Shown here piece after piece: positions 47,988 to 61,691 of a DNA stretch of 64,000 nt (within the stretch, counting starts at the first letter, position 1; each line of letters begins with the position of its first letter). The position numbers and the translations under genes were made by a program. This DNA comes from Luidia sarsii. Taxonomy: Eukaryota; Echinodermata; Asteroidea; Paxillosida; Luidiidae. The stretch lies in NCBI GenBank assembly GCA_949987565.1, contig OX465110.1:6882518-6946517 (forward strand), given 5' to 3'. The notes beneath the pieces were generated by a model. It saw nothing but the letters and a program-made list of their open reading frames with translations. It had not been told where the DNA came from and made no database searches.

Positions 47988-50272
47988 GTGTGAAAGACGC
48001 TCGACTGCCAACGTGTAGGTTCGTGGTTCGATCCCGGGTGTATTTTTCACTTATTTTTTTCTCAGCACGACTGTGCTGCATAAGGTGTTTAAAAAAACTC
48101 CTGCAAACACCAACGTCGCATGTGCCGCATCTCGATGGGTCGGTGTGATGCTGGGACTCTCCTCGTAATCCAGGTTCGCGTCTCCGTATAGACCCGTCTT
48201 CGATGACGTCACGGTTTTGTTTATCGGCCATCTTGGATTTAACACATGAGCACGTCATCACCGCCGTTACTAAGTCAGCTGTGCATACAACAACTCCACA
48301 TGCACGGCGGCAAGTTTTGAACTCGTCGTAGTTGTACTACTACTACTACTGCTTTTTACTATAGTATTACTAGTTGTGCCATAGAGGAATCTCTTTTTAA
48401 TCCTCCGTGGTTGTATCATGGATTAGAGGTACTTGTTTTGTTGAAAGATGATTAACTTTTGCGCTGTCCTTGGCTGTGGAAGCAGGGGGGATCGTGATAA
48501 GAAATAATTTTATCGTTTACCCGCTGTACTGACAAGAGAAGCTCATCATTATTATTGTTTGGTCATGGGGGGATCGCATGGAACCTGACGGTAGTATTAT
48601 ACTACACTGTATAATGATAGACACGGAGAATGGACCATGAACAAATAGAGTTCTCAACCCCGACTTCATCTAAGGGCTGACTTCAGAAACTGATGGAACA
48701 GACTTTAGACAACATTTCTAGGTAGTATGCGGCCTCAAATTCTGGCAGCACATTTTGTGAAATAATTATTTTCAACAAAAGGATTATAAAGAAAAACATG
48801 AGAAAAGTCAACAAATGGGTTTAAGCACTTGCTTGTTACTTATTTTCCAATCTGTTTTCTCTGTTAATAAATTACGAATCAGAGTGATATACAAAAATGT
48901 TGCAAACTGCTTACTGACTGAAATTACCCAAATGCAAATCTTAAAATTTAGTGGGCCTGACGTTTCGATCCTAGCAGGACCTTTCTCAGAGGCCTTTCTC
49001 TGCCATTGAGAAAGGTCCTGCTAGGATCGAAAGCGGTTTCGAACACGATTTTTGTCAACCATTCAATTTGCTGCTTCCCTCAATCTATATGATATCCGAA
49101 TTTGTACCGTTTGATCAATGATCATCAGCTTCGGGTGGTCTTCAATAATAATGTGTCAGTGTAATGCGTCACTTGACATTAAAGCTGCATTATTTTAACT
49201 GGGAAGAGTTATCGTATTGTACATGTTGCTTCAGGTTGAAACTTTGCTTGAGTTTAGAATCGACAATATTAAAGGTAAAATTTAACTGACATGACATGAT
49301 TTTCACGTCAAACCTCATTAACATTTTCACTTGAACAATTTTGTACATGAATGCCATTGTACTGCGCCATACATAATAATTATGGCTTACGGAAGTATTT
49401 TAGTGTGCTGCACCCTTTACTGGCGACGAAATCCAAAAAGCCCGCCGCCAACGGCCATGTCCCGTAATTTTACTCGGGTTCGCTAACATGTATAAGATGT
49501 CCGTAACTGTTGCGTACCACAAGTGGCCTTGTGTGAAAGACGCTCGCCTGCCAACGTGTAGGTCCGTGGTTCGATCCCGGGGGTATTTTTCCCTTTTTTT
49601 TTCTCAGCACGATAGTGCGGTATAAGGTGTTTAAAAAACTCCCGCAAACACCAACGTCGCATGTGGCGCATCTAGATGGGTCGCTGTGACGCTGGGACTG
49701 TCCTCGTAATCCAGGTTCGCGTCTTCGTAAAGGGACACATGCGTTTGGTCGACTCGGCGGCCAAGGTCTAGGGGCCGCTGTGTTTCCTCCCTCACATGGC
49801 GCGTGGGTCTACGGGCCTATATGGATGAGGGTAGGGAAGGACGTGCGGTGGACCGGTACCGAGGCCTTAAGAGCTCTAATAGATCCGTGCACACGGGACG
49901 ACCCTGGAGGTCCCGGGGATCTGAAAGCTTGGTCTGACACCGCATAACTTTTTTTCTCACAAACTTTGATTTTTTAAGTGTTTCGTGCTTGTTTTTTCTA
50001 TTCATTTTTCGCTGTTTGGTCTTCCGAAACAGCTTTTGTTTTCGGTTTTTTTTTTCTATACATTTTGTTTTTTCTCCCCTTTTTTGTCCATCTGTTTCGG
50101 TCTTCCGAAACGGCTCTTGTCTTCGTTCTGTTTTGTTTTCCTTTAAAAAAATTTTCTTAGTTATTTCGGTCTTTCAAAAACAGCTCTTGTTTTCGTTTTT
50201 TGTAAATACCCTTTTTCACTTTTTTTTTAACGTGTAAGATATCCGAAACTGTTGCGTAATACAAGTGTCCTT
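47988..50272 (+). repeat. Array unit 22 (2285 bp), subfamily of units 21-23
   Basis: THAP fossil 48448, palindrome 48963-49032, S1 49485-49729, S2 from 50229. Subfamily markers as in unit 21. Most extreme A/T junction (seven A then four T) at 50139-50160. Confidence 0.95.
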
Positions 50273-52557
50273 GTGTGAAAGACGCTCGACTGCCAACGTG
50301 TAGGTTCGTGGTTCGATCCCGGGTGTATTTTTCACTTATTTTTTTCTCAGCACGACTGTGCTGCATAAGGTGTTTAAAAAAACTCCTGCAAACACCAACG
50401 TCGCATGTGCCGCATCTCGATGGGTCGGTGTGATGCTGGGACTCTCCTCGTAATCCAGGTTCGCGTCTCCGTATAGACCCGTCTTCGATGACGTCACGGT
50501 TTTGTTTATCGGCCATCTTGGATTTAACACATGAGCACGTCATCACCGCCGTTACTAAGTCAGCTGTGCATACAACAACTCCACATGCACGGCGGCAAGT
50601 TTTGAACTCGTCGTAGTTGTACTACTACTACTACTGCTTTTTACTATAGTATTACTAGTTGTGCCATAGAGGAATCTCTTTTTAATCCTCCGTGGTTGTA
50701 TCATGGATTAGAGGTACTTGTTTTGTTGAAAGATGATTAACTTTTGCGCTGTCCTTGGCTGTGGAAGCAGGGGGGATCGTGATAAGAAATAATTTTATCG
50801 TTTACCCGCTGTACTGACAAGAGAAGCTCATCATTATTATTGTTTGGTCATGGGGGGATCGCATGGAACCTGACGGTAGTATTATACTACACTGTATAAT
50901 GATAGACACGGAGAATGGACCATGAACAAATAGAGTTCTCAACCCCGACTTCATCTAAGGGCTGACTTCAGAAACTGATGGAACAGACTTTAGACAACAT
51001 TTCTAGGTAGTATGCGGCCTCAAATTCTGGCAGCACATTTTGTGAAATAATTATTTTCAACAAAAGGATTATAAAGAAAAACATGAGAAAAGTCAACAAA
51101 TGGGTTTAAGCACTTGCTTGTTACTTATTTTCCAATCTGTTTTCTCTGTTAATAAATTACGAATCAGAGTGATATACAAAAATGTTGCAAACTGCTTACT
51201 GACTGAAATTACCCAAATGCAAATCTTAAAATTTAGTGGGCCTGACGTTTCGATCCTAGCAGGACCTTTCTCAGAGGCCTTTCTCTGCCATTGAGAAAGG
51301 TCCTGCTAGGATCGAAAGCGGTTTCGAACACGATTTTTGTCAACCATTCAATTTGCTGCTTCCCTCAATCTATATGATATCCGAATTTGTACCGTTTGAT
51401 CAATGATCATCAGCTTCGGGTGGTCTTCAATAATAATGTGTCAGTGTAATGCGTCACTTGACATTAAAGCTGCATTATTTTAACTGGGAAGAGTTATCGT
51501 ATTGTACATGTTGCTTCAGGTTGAAACTTTGCTTGAGTTTAGAATCGACAATATTAAAGGTAAAATTTAACTGACATGACATGATTTTCACGTCAAACCT
51601 CATTAACATTTTCACTTGAACAATTTTGTACATGAATGCCATTGTACTGCGCCATACATAATAATTATGGCTTACGGAAGTATTTTAGTGTGCTGCACCC
51701 TTTACTGGCGACGAAATCCAAAAAGCCCGCCGCCAACGGCCATGTCCCGTAATTTTAATCGGGTTCGCTAACATGTATAAGATGTCCGTAACTGTTGCGT
51801 ACCACAAGTGGCCTTGTGTGAAAGACGCTCGCCTGCCAACGTGTAGGTCCGTGGTTCGATCCCGGGGGTATTTTTCCCTTTTTTTTCTCAGCACGATAGT
51901 GCGGTATAAGGTGTTTAAAAAACTCCCGCAAACACCAACGTCGCATGTGGCGCATCTAGATGGGTCGCTGTGACGCTGGGACTGTCCTCGTAATCCAGGT
52001 TCGCGTCTTCGTAAAGGGACACATGCGTTTGGTCGACTCGGCGGCCAAGGTCTAGGGGCCGCTGTGTTTCCTCCCTCACATGGCGCGTGGGTCTACGGGC
52101 CTATATGGATGAGGGTAGGGAAGGACGTGCGGTGGACCGGTACCGAGGCCTTAAGAGCTCTAATAGATCCGTGCACACGGGACGACCCTGGAGGTCCCGG
52201 GGATCTGAAAGCTTGGTCTGACACCGCATAACTTTTTTTCTCACAAACTTTGATTTTTTAAGTGTTTCGTGCTTGTTTTTTCTATTCATTTTTCGCTGTT
52301 TGGTCTTCCGAAACAGCTTTTGTTTTCGGTTTTTTTTTCTATACATTTTGTTTTTTTCTCCCCTTTTTTGTCCATCTGTTTCGGTCTTCCGAAACGGCTC
52401 TTGTCTTCGTTCTGTTTTGTTTTCCTATTAAATTTTTTTCTTAGTTATTTCGGTCTTTCAAAAACAGCTCTTGTTTTCGTTTTTTGTAAATACCCTTTTT
52501 CACTTTTTTTTTAACGTGTAAGATATCCGAAACTGTTGCGTAATAAAAAGTGTCCTT
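50273..52557 (+). repeat. Array unit 23 (2285 bp), subfamily of units 21-23
   Basis: THAP fossil 50733, palindrome 51248-51317, S1 51770-52013 (T8 run), S2 from 52513. Left part as units 21-22, but before S1 it reads ATTTTAATCGGG and its tail resembles units 25, 27 and 28, so an exchange point lies near 51710-51755. TAATAAAAAGTG (52541) is a private change at the S2 head. Confidence 0.95.
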
Positions 52558-54841
52558 GTGTGAAAGACGCTCGACTGCCAACGTGTAGGTTCGTGGTTCG
52601 ATCCCGGGTGTATTTTTCACTTATTTTTTTCTCAGCACGACTGTGCTGCATAAGGTGTTTAAAAAAACTCCTGCAAACACCAACGTCGCATGTGCCGCAT
52701 CTCGATGGGTCGGTGTGATGCTGGGACTCTCCTCGTAATCCAGGTTCGCGTCTCCGTATAGACCCGTCTTCGATGACGTCACGGTTTTGTTTATCGGCCA
52801 TCTTGGATTTAACACATGAGCACGTCATCACCGCCGTTACTAAGTCAGCTGTGCATACAACAACTCCACATGCACGGCGGCAAGTTTTGAACTCGTCGTA
52901 GTTGTACTACTACTACTACTGCTTTTTACTATAGTATTACTAGTTGTGCCATAGAGGAATCTCTTTTTATTCCTCCGGGGTTGTATCATGGATTAGAGGT
53001 ACTTGTTTTGTTGAAAGATGATTAACTTTTGCGCTGTCCTTGGCTGTGGAAGCAGGGGGGATCGTGATAAGAAATAATTTTATCGTTTACCCGCTGTACT
53101 GACAAGAGAAGCTCATCATTATTATTGTTTGGTCATGGGGGGATCGCATGGAACCTGACGGTAGTATTATACTACACTGTATAATGATAGACACGGAGAA
53201 TGGACCATGAACAAATAGAGTTCTCAACCCCGACTTCATCTAAGGGCTGACTTCAGAAACTGATGGAACAGACTTTAGACAACATTTCTAGGTAGTATGC
53301 GGCCTCAAATTCTGGCAGCACATTTTGTGAAATAATTATTTTCAACAAAAGGATTATAAAGAAAAACATGAGAAAAGTCAACAAATGGGTTTAAGCACTT
53401 GCTTGTTACTTATTTTCCAATCTCTTTTCTCTGTTAATAAATTACGAATCAGAGTGATATACAAAAATATTGCAAACTGCTTACTGACTGAAATTACCCA
53501 AATGCAAATCTTAAAATTTAGTGGGCCTGACGTTTCGATCCTAGCAGGACCTTTCTCAGAGGCCTTTCTCTGCCATTGAGAAAGGTCCTGCTAGGATCGA
53601 AAGCGGTTTCGAACACGATTTTTGTCAACCATTCAATTTGCTGCTTCCCTCAATCTATATGATATCCGAATTTGTACCGTTTGATCAATGATCATCAGCT
53701 TCGGGTGGTCTTCAATAATAATGTGTCAGTGTTATGCGTCACTTGACATTAAAGCTGCATTATTTTAACTGGGAAGAGTTATCGTATTGTACATGTTGCT
53801 TCAGGTTGAAACTTTGCTTGAGTTTAGAATCGACAATATTCAAGGTAAAATTTAACTGACATGACATGATTTTCACGTCAAACCTCATTAACATTTTCAC
53901 TTGAACAATTTTGTACATGAATGCCATTGTACTGCGCCATACATAATAATTATGGCTTACGGAAGTATTTTAGTGTGCTGCACCCTTTACTCGCGACGAA
54001 ATCCAAAAAGCCCGCCGCCAACGGCCATGTCCCGTAATTTTAATCGGGTTCGCTAACATGTATAAGATGTCCGTAACTGTTGCGTACCACAAGTGGCCTT
54101 GTGTGAAAGACGCTCGCCTGCCAACGTGTAGGTCCGTGGTTCGATCCCGGGGGTATTTTTCCCTTTTTTTTTCTCAGCACGATAGTGCGGTATAAGGTGT
54201 TTAAAAAACTCCCGCAAACACCAACGTCGCATGTGGCGCATCTAGATGGGTCGCTGTGACGCTGGGACTGTCCTCGTAATCCAGGTTCGCGTCTTCGTAA
54301 AGGGACACATGCGTTTGGTCGACTCGGCGGCCAAGGTCTAGGGGCCGCTGTGTTTCCTCCCTCACATGGCGCGTGGGTCTACGGGCCTATATGGATGAGG
54401 GTAGGGAAGGACGTGCGGTGGACCGGTACCGAGGCCTTAAGAGCTCTAATAGATCCGTGCACACGGGACGACCCTGGAGGTCCCGGGGATCTGAAAGCTT
54501 GGTCTGACACCGCATAACTTTTTTTCTCGCAAACTTTGATTTTTTAAGTGTTTCGTGCTTGTTTTTTCTATTCATTTTTCGCTGTTTGGTCTTCCGAAAC
54601 AGCTTTTGTTTTCGGTTTTTTTTTCTATACATTTTGTTTTTTTCTCCCCTTTTTTGTCCATCTGTTTCGGTCTTCCGAAACGGCTCTTGTCTTCGTTCTG
54701 TTTTGTTTTCCTATTAATTTTTTTTCTTAGTTATTTCGGTCTTTCAAAAACAGCTCTTGTTTTCGTTTTTTGTAAATACCCTTTTTCACTTTTTTTTAAC
54801 GTGTAAGATATCCGAAACTGTTGCGTAATACAAGTGTCCTT
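52558..54841 (+). repeat. Array unit 24 (2284 bp), dimer type A3
   Basis: THAP fossil 53018, palindrome 53533-53602, S1 54055-54299, S2 from 54798. Markers shared with unit 26: CCTCCGGGGTTG, CCAATCTCTTTTC near 53417, AAAAATATTGC near 53463, CAGTGTTATGCG near 53727, AATATTCAAGG near 53836 and TCTCGCAAAC. Confidence 0.95.
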
Positions 54842-57124
54842 GTGTGAAAGACGCTCGACTGCCAACGTGTAGGTTCGTGGTTCGATCCCGGGTGTATTTT
54901 TCACTTATTTTTTTCTCAGCACGACTGTTCTGCATAAGGTGTTTTAAAAAACTCCTGCAAACACCAACGTCGCATGTGCCGCATCTCGATGGGTCGGTGT
55001 GATGCTGGGACTCTCCTCGTAATCCAGGTTCGCGTCTCCGTATAGACCCGTCTTCGATGACGTCACGGTTTTGTTTATCGGCCATCTTGGATTTAACACA
55101 TGAGCACGTCATCACCGCCGTTACTAAGTCAGCTGTGCATACAACAACTCCACATGCACGGCGGCAAGTTTTGAACTCGTCGTAGTTGTACTACTACTAC
55201 TACTGCTTTTTACTATAGTATTACTAGTTGTGCCATAGAGGAATCTCTTTTTATTCCTCCATGGTTGTATCATGGATTAGAGGTACTTGTTTTGTTGAAA
55301 GATGATTAACTTTTGCGCTGTCCTTGGCTGTGGAAGCAAGGGGATCGTGATAAGAAATAATTTTATCGTTTACCCGCTGTACTGACAAGAGAAGCTCATC
55401 ATTATTATTGTTTGGTCATGGGGGGATCGCATGGAACCTGACGGTAGTATTATACTACACTGTATAATGATAGACACGGAGAATGGACCATGAACAAATA
55501 GAGTTCTCAACCCCGACTTCATCTAAGGGCTGACTTCAGAAACTGATGGAACAGACTTTAGACAACATTTCTAGGTAGTATGCGGCCTCAAATTCTGGCA
55601 GCACATTTTGTGAAATAATTATTTTCAACAAAAGGATTATAAAGAAAAACATGAGAAAAGTCAACAAATGGGTTTAAGCACTTGCTTGTTACTTATTTTC
55701 CAATCTGTTTTCTCTGTTAATAAATTACGAATCAGAGTGATATACAAAAATGTTGCAAACTGCTTACTGACTGAAATTACCCGAATGCAAATCTTAAAAT
55801 TTAGTGGGCCTGACGTTTCGATCCTAGCAGGACCTTTCTCAGAGGCCTTTCTCTGCCATTGAGAAAGGTCCTGCTAGGATCGAAAGCGGTTTCGAACACG
55901 ATTTTTGTCAACCATTCAATTTGCTGCTTCCCTCAATCTATATGATATCCGAATTTGTACCGTTTGATCAATGATCATCAGCTTCGGGTGGTCTTCAATA
56001 ATAATGTGTCAGTGTAATGCGTCACTTGACATTAAAGCTGCATTATTTTAACTGGGAAGAGTTATCGTAATGTACATGGTGCTTCAGGTTGAAACTTTGC
56101 TTGAGTTTAGAATCGACAATATTAAAGGTAAAATTTAACTGACATGACATGATTTTCACGTCGAACCTCATTAACATTTTCACTTGAACAATTTTGTACA
56201 TGAATGCCATTGTACTGCGCCATACATAATAATTATGGCTTACGGAAGTATTTTAGTGTGCTGCACCCTTTACTCGCGACGAAATCCAAAAAGCCCGCCG
56301 CCAACGGCCATGTCCCGTAATTTTAATCGGGTTCGCTAACATGTATAAGATGTCCGTAACTGTTGCGTACCACAAGTGGCCTTGTGTGAAAGACGCTCGC
56401 CTGCCAACGTGTAGGTCCGTGGTTCGATCCCGGGGGTATTTTTCCCTTTTTTTTCTCAGCACGATAGTGCGGTATAAGGTGTTTAAAAAACTCCCGCAAA
56501 CACCAACGTCGCATGTGGCGCATCTAGATGGGTCGCTGTGACGCTGGGACTGTCCTCGTAATCCAGGTTCGCGTCTTCGTAAAGGGACACATGCGTTTGG
56601 TCGACTCGGCGGCCAAGGTCTAGGGGCCGCTGTGTTTCCTCCCTCACATGGCGCGTGGGTCTACGGGCCTATATGGATGAGGGTAGGGAAGGACGTGCGG
56701 TGGACCGGTACCGAGGCCTTAAGAGCTCTAATAGATCCGTGCACACGGGACGACCCTGGAGGTCCCGGGGATCTGAAAGCTTGGTCTGACACCGCATAAC
56801 TTTTTTTCTCACAAACTTTGATTTTTTAAGTGTTTCGTGCTTGTTTTTTCTATTCATTTTTCGCTGTTTGGTCTTCCGAAACAGCTTTTGTTTTCGGTTT
56901 TTTTTTCTATACATTTTGTTTTTTTCTCCCCTTTTTTGTCCATCTGTTTCGGTCTTCCGAAACGGCTCTTGTCTTCGTTCTGTTTTGTTTTCCTATTAAA
57001 TTTTTTTCTTAGTTATTTCGGTCTTTCAAAAACAGCTCTTGTTTTCGTTTTTTGTAAATACCCTTTTTCACTTTTTTTTTAACGTGTAAGATATCCGAAA
57101 CTGTTGCGTAATACAAGTGTCCTT
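54842..57124 (+). repeat. Array unit 25 (2283 bp), dimer type B3
   Basis: THAP fossil 55302, palindrome 55816-55885, S1 56338-56581 (T8 run), S2 from 57081. Markers shared with unit 27: GTTTTAAAAAACTCC, CCTCCATGGTTG, GAAGCAAGGGGATCG (frameshift in the THAP fossil), TTACCCGAATGC, CGTAATGTACATGGTGC and CACGTCGAACC. Private: GACTGTTCTGC near 54924. Confidence 0.95.
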
Positions 57125-59408
57125 GTGTGAAAGACGCTCGACTGCCAACGTGTAGGTTCGTGGTTCGATCCCGGGTGTATTTTTCACTTATTTTTTTCTC
57201 AGCACGACTGTGCTGCATAAGGTGTTTAAAAAAACTCCTGCAAACACCAACGTCGCATGTGCCGCATCTCGATGGGTCGGTGTGATGCTGGGACTCTCCT
57301 CGTAATCCAGGTTCGCGTCTCCGTATAGACCCGTCTTCGATGACGTCACGGTTTTGTTTATCGGCCATCTTGGATTTAACACATGAGCACGTCATCACCG
57401 CCGTTACTAAGTCAGCTGTGCATACAACAACTCCACATGCACGGCGGCAAGTTTTGAACTCGTCGTAGTTGTACTACTACTACTACTGCTTTTTACTATA
57501 GTATTACTAGTTGTGCCATAGAGGAATCTCTTTTTATTCCTCCGGGGTTGTATCATGGATTAGAGGTACTTGTTTTGTTGAAAGATGATTAACTTTTGCG
57601 CTGTCCTTGGCTGTGGAAGCAGGGGGGATCGTGATAAGAAATAATTTTATCGTTTACCCGCTGTACTGACAAGAGAAGCTCATCATTATTATTGTTTGGT
57701 CATGGGGGGATCGCATGGAACCTGACGGTAGTATTATACTACACTGTATAATGATAGACACGGAGAATGGACCATGAACAAATAGAGTTCTCAACCCCGA
57801 CTTCATCTAAGGGCTGACTTCAGAAACTGATGGAACAGACTTTAGACAACATTTCTAGGTAGTATGCGGCCTCAAATTCTGGCAGCACATTTTGTGAAAT
57901 AATTATTTTCAACAAAAGGATTATAAAGAAAAACATGAGAAAAGTCAACAAATGGGTTTAAGCACTTGCTTGTTACTTATTTTCCAATCTCTTTTCTCTG
58001 TTAATAAATTACGAATCAGAGTGATATACAAAAATATTGCAAACTGCTTACTGACTGAAATTACCCAAATGCAAATCTTAAAATTTAGTGGGCCTGACGT
58101 TTCGATCCTAGCAGGACCTTTCTCAGAGGCCTTTCTCTGCCATTGAGAAAGGTCCTGCTAGGATCGAAAGCGGTTTCGAACACGATTTTTGTCAACCATT
58201 CAATTTGCTGCTTCCCTCAATCTATATGATATCCGAATTTGTACCGTTTGATCAATGATCATCAGCTTCGGGTGGTCTTCAATAATAATGTGTCAGTGTT
58301 ATGCGTCACTTGACATTAAAGCTGCATTATTTTAACTGGGAAGAGTTATCGTATTGTACATGTTGCTTCAGGTTGAAACTTTGCTTGAGTTTAGAATCGA
58401 CAATATTCAAGGTAAAATTTAACTGACATGACATGATTTTCACGTCAAACCTCATTAACATTTTCACTTGAACAATTTTGTACATGAATGCCATTGTACT
58501 GCGCCATACATAATAATTATGGCTTACGGAAGTATTTTAGTGTGCTGCACCCTTTACTCGCGACGAAATCCAAAAAGCCCGCCGCCAACGGCCATGTCCC
58601 GTAATTTTAATCGGGTTCGCTAACATGTATAAGATGTCCGTAACTGTTGCGTACCACAAGTGGCCTTGTGTGAAAGACGCTCGCCTGCCAACGTGTAGGT
58701 CCGTGGTTCGATCCCGGGGGTATTTTTCCCTTTTTTTTTCTCAGCACGATAGTGCGGTATAAGGTGTTTAAAAAACTCCCGCAAACACCAACGTCGCATG
58801 TGGCGCATCTAGATGGGTCGCTGTGACGCTGGGACTGTCCTCGTAATCCAGGTTCGCGTCTTCGTAAAGGGACACATGCGTTTGGTCGACTCGGCGGCCA
58901 AGGTCTAGGGGCCGCTGTGTTTCCTCCCTCACATGGCGCGTGGGTCTACGGGCCTATATGGATGAGGGTAGGGAAGGACGTGCGGTGGACCGGTACCGAG
59001 GCCTTAAGAGCTCTAATAGATCCGTGCACACGGGACGACCCTGGAGGTCCCGGGGATCTGAAAGCTTGGTCTGACACCGCATAACTTTTTTTCTCGCAAA
59101 CTTTGATTTTTTAAGTGTTTCGTGCTTGTTTTTTCTATTCATTTTTCGCTGTTTGGTCTTCCGAAACAGCTTTTGTTTTCGGTTTTTTTTTCTATACATT
59201 TTGTTTTTTTCTCCCCTTTTTTGTCCATCTGTTTCGGTCTTCCGAAACGGCTCTTGTCTTCGTTCTGTTTTGTTTTCCTATTAATTTTTTTTCTTAGTTA
59301 TTTCGGTCTTTCAAAAACAGCTCTTGTTTTCGTTTTTTGTAAATACCCTTTTTCACTTTTTTTTAACGTGTAAGATATCCGAAACTGTTGCGTAATACAA
59401 GTGTCCTT
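57125..59408 (+). repeat. Array unit 26 (2284 bp), dimer type A3
   Basis: THAP fossil 57585, palindrome 58100-58169, S1 58622-58866, S2 from 59365. Carries all unit 24 markers, 4567 bp downstream, including CCAATCTCTTTTC near 57984 and AATATTCAAGG near 58403. Confidence 0.95.
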
Positions 59409-61691
59409 GTGTGAAAGACGCTCGACTGCCAACGTGTAGGTTCGTGGTTCGATCCCGGGTGTATTTTTCACTTATTTTTTTCTCAGCACGACTGTGCTGC
59501 ATAAGGTGTTTTAAAAAACTCCTGCAAACACCAACGTCGCATGTGCCGCATCTCGATGGGTCGGTGTGATGCTGGGACTCTCCTCGTAATCCAGGTTCGC
59601 GTCTCCGTATAGACCCGTCTTCGATGACGTCACGGTTTTGTTTATCGGCCATCTTGGATTTAACACATGAGCACGTCATCACCGCCGTTACTAAGTCAGC
59701 TGTGCATACAACAACTCCACATGCACGGCGGCAAGTTTTGAACTCGTCGTAGTTGTACTACTACTACTACTGCTTTTTACTATAGTATTACTAGTTGTGC
59801 CATAGAGGAATCTCTTTTTATTCCTCCATGGTTGTATCATGGATTAGAGGTACTTGTTTTGTTGAAAGATGATTAACTTTTGCGCTGTCCTTGGCTGTGG
59901 AAGCAAGGGGATCGTGATAAGAAATAATTTTATCGTTTACCCGCTGTACTGACAAGAGAAGCTCATCATTATTATTGTTTGGTCATGGGGGGATCGCATG
60001 GAACCTGACGGTAGTATTATACTACACTGTATAATGATAGACACGGAGAATGGACCATGAACAAATAGAGTTCTCAACCCCGACTTCATCTAAGGGCTGA
60101 CTTCAGAAACTGATGGAACAGACTTTAGACAACATTTCTAGGTAGTATGCGGCCTCAAATTCTGGCAGCACATTTTGTGAAATAATTATTTTCAACAAAA
60201 GGATTATAAAGAAAAACATGAGAAAAGTCAACAAATGGGTTTAAGCACTTGCTTGTTACTTATTTTCCAATCTGTTTTCTCTGTTAATAAATTACGAATC
60301 AGAGTGATATACAAAAATGTTGCAAACTGCTTACTGACTGAAATTACCCGAATGCAAATCTTAAAATTTAGTGGGCCTGACGTTTCGATCCTAGCAGGAC
60401 CTTTCTCAGAGGCCTTTCTCTGCCATTGAGAAAGGTCCTGCTAGGATCGAAAGCGGTTTCGAACACGATTTTTGTCAACCATTCAATTTGCTGCTTCCCT
60501 CAATCTATATGATATCCGAATTTGTACCGTTTGATCAATGATCATCAGCTTCGGGTGGTCTTCAATAATAATGTGTCAGTGTAATGCGTCACTTGACATT
60601 AAAGCTGCATTATTTTAACTGGGAAGAGTTATCGTAATGTACATGGTGCTTCAGGTTGAAACTTTGCTTGAGTTTAGAATCGACAATATTAAAGGTAAAA
60701 TTTAACTGACATGACATGATTTTCACGTCGAACCTCATTAACATTTTCACTTGAACAATTTTGTACATGAATGCCATTGTACTGCGCCATACATAATAAT
60801 TATGGCTTACGGAAGTATTTTAGTGTGCTGCACCCTTTACTCGCGACGAAATCCAAAAAGCCCGCCGCCAACGGCCATGTCCCGTAATTTTAATCGGGTT
60901 CGCTAACATGTATAAGATGTCCGTAACTGTTGCGTACCACAAGTGGCCTTGTGTGAAAGACGCTCGCCTGCCAACGTGTAGGTCCGTGGTTCGATCCCGG
61001 GGGTATTTTTCCCTTTTTTTTCTCAGCACGATAGTGCGGTATAAGGTGTTTAAAAAACTCCCGCAAACACCAACGTCGCATGTGGCGCATCTAGATGGGT
61101 CGCTGTGACGCTGGGACTGTCCTCGTAATCCAGGTTCGCGTCTTCGTAAAGGGACACATGCGTTTGGTCGACTCGGCGGCCAAGGTCTAGGGGCCGCTGT
61201 GTTTCCTCCCTCACATGGCGCGTGGGTCTACGGGCCTATATGGATGAGGGTAGGGAAGGACGTGCGGTGGACCGGTACCGAGGCCTTAAGAGCTCTAATA
61301 GATCCGTGCACACGGGACGACCCTGGAGGTCCCGGGGATCTGAAAGCTTGGTCTGACACCGCATAACTTTTTTTCTCACAAACTTTGATTTTTTAAGTGT
61401 TTCGTGCTTGTTTTTTCTATTCATTTTTCGCTGTTTGGTCTTCCGAAACAGCTTTTGTTTTCGGTTTTTTTTTCTATACATTTTGTTTTTTTCTCCCCTT
61501 TTTTGTCCATCTGTTTCGGTCTTCCGAAACGGCTCTTGTCTTCGTTCTGTTTTGTTTTCCTATTAAATTTTTTTCTTAGTTATTTCGGTCTTTCAAAAAC
61601 AGCTCTTGTTTTCGTTTTTTGTAAATACCCTTTTTCACTTTTTTTTTAACGTGTAAGATATCCGAAACTGTTGCGTAATACAAGTGTCCTT
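59409..61691 (+). repeat. Array unit 27 (2283 bp), dimer type B3
   Basis: THAP fossil 59869, palindrome 60383-60452, S1 60905-61148 (T8 run), S2 from 61648. Carries the unit 25 markers, 4567 bp downstream, including CGTAATGTACATGGTGC near 60633. It lacks unit 25's private GACTGTTCTGC. Confidence 0.95.
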